From: UBA6522 sp036231525
GTDB lineage: Bacteria > Pseudomonadota > Gammaproteobacteria > Steroidobacterales > Rariloculaceae
Assembly: GCA_036231525.1 (NCBI GenBank)
Contig: JAZAGZ010000079.1
Coordinates: forward strand, 1 to 6,528
Length of the DNA stretch: 6,528 nucleotides
Direction: 5' to 3'
A model generated the notes under the pieces. That model was not told the DNA's origin and did no database searches. It saw only the letters and a program-made list of their open reading frames with translations. The position numbers were made by a program, and so were the translations under genes. Shown one piece after another: positions 6,176 through 6,528 of this stretch (the stretch's first letter is position 1; the number at the start of each line of letters is the position of its first letter).

Positions 6176-6528
6176 ATGAGACAGGTCGTACTTGATACAG
6201 AAACGACGGGTCTTGAGCCCGGGGCGGGCCATCGTATTATCGAAATCGGTTGTGTCGAACTTCTTAACCGTCGACCTACTCAACAGTCTTTTCACCGCTA
6301 TGTGAATCCCGAACGGGCTGTCGATCTCGGTGCGCTGGAGGTACATGGGATTGATGATGACTTTTTATCCATGCAGCCACTGTTTCAGGACGTAGCTGAG
6401 GAATTCCTCAGTTTTGTGTCCGGTGCTGAGTTGGTAATTCATAACGCTGACTTCGATGTCGCTTTTATAAATAAAGAGCTTGAGAGGCTTGAGGTGTCGA
6501 CGCAGGACATCACCCAGTGCTGCGATAT
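6176..6528 (+). CDS. dnaQ: DNA polymerase III epsilon subunit, 3'-5' proofreading exonuclease (partial, 5' part)
   Basis: Epsilon is the proofreading exonuclease in the Pol III core, held between alpha and theta. Reading from ATG 6176 gives 117 complete codons before the window edge. The full E. coli protein is about 243 residues, so roughly half is present and the C-terminal alpha-binding tail is missing. Exo I is VLDTETTGLEPG, with metal ligands D7 and E9. The segment HRIIEIGCVELLNRR (19-33) is typical of DnaQ. Exo II is AELVIHNADFDVAF, with H89, N90 and D94 (equivalent to E. coli D103). The N-terminus is shorter than in E. coli, beginning at MRQVVLDTET. An in-frame TAA at 6122 and the absence of ATG, GTG or TTG between it and 6176 fix this start. 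It is co-directional with rnhA, unlike the divergent E. coli pair. Confidence 0.96.
   Translation, partial: MRQVVLDTETTGLEPGAGHRIIEIGCVELLNRRPTQQSFHRYVNPERAVDLGALEVHGIDDDFLSMQPLFQDVAEEFLSFVSGAELVIHNADFDVAFINKELERLEVSTQDITQCCD

Noticed and set aside
6143..6346. 67-codon - strand frame opposite the dnaQ start.
   Set aside because: It overlaps the conserved exonuclease motif I of dnaQ in antisense and has no independent support.
1..6528. A mobile element, defence island, CRISPR array or other novel system.
   Set aside because: Every long coding region belongs to a recognised core family in conserved order. No transposase, integrase, long direct repeat or attachment-site duplication was seen, and the tRNA-Asp 3' end does not reappear in the window by eye.

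Overview
The window looks like ordinary chromosomal housekeeping DNA from a gammaproteobacterium. By eye it is of middling GC content, with even codon use and no mobile-element, phage or CRISPR signature. The set mltD / yafS-like methyltransferase / rnhA / dnaQ, next to a tRNA-Asp / ppiD / fabI block, matches the gene neighbourhood I recall from Pseudomonas. Its mltD-to-dnaQ part also occurs in E. coli. The protein sequences fit a Pseudomonadales- or Cellvibrionales-like bacterium, possibly marine, but nothing here fixes a genus.

Layout: a complete tRNA-Asp(GUC) with encoded CCA opens the window and is followed by a strong hairpin-plus-T-tract terminator. Next, on the + strand, comes ppiD, a membrane-anchored periplasmic folding factor. 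It converges on fabI, which lies on the - strand, across a 96-base gap. Upstream of fabI on the same strand is mltD, a lipoprotein lytic transglycosylase with three LysM repeats. The 50 bases between mltD and fabI contain a possible 11-codon leader cistron whose stop overlaps the fabI start. A divergent intergenic region of about 112 bases separates mltD from a + strand cluster: a YafS-type methyltransferase-like gene, rnhA (one-base stop/start overlap) and dnaQ, which runs off the right edge after about 117 codons.

Functionally, ppiD, fabI and mltD serve the envelope: folding of outer-membrane proteins, fatty-acid elongation, and peptidoglycan turnover. rnhA and dnaQ serve replication fidelity: removal of RNA from RNA:DNA hybrids, and proofreading by Pol III epsilon. 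The methyltransferase-like gene has no established role, although it is a conserved neighbour of rnhA.

I found no clear undescribed system. The points most worth a second look are the putative fabI leader minicistron, a PpiD that keeps the parvulin catalytic residues which E. coli PpiD lacks, the degenerate SAM motif of the methyltransferase, the absence of gloB from its usual place, and the missing Shine-Dalgarno sequences at ppiD, rnhA and dnaQ.
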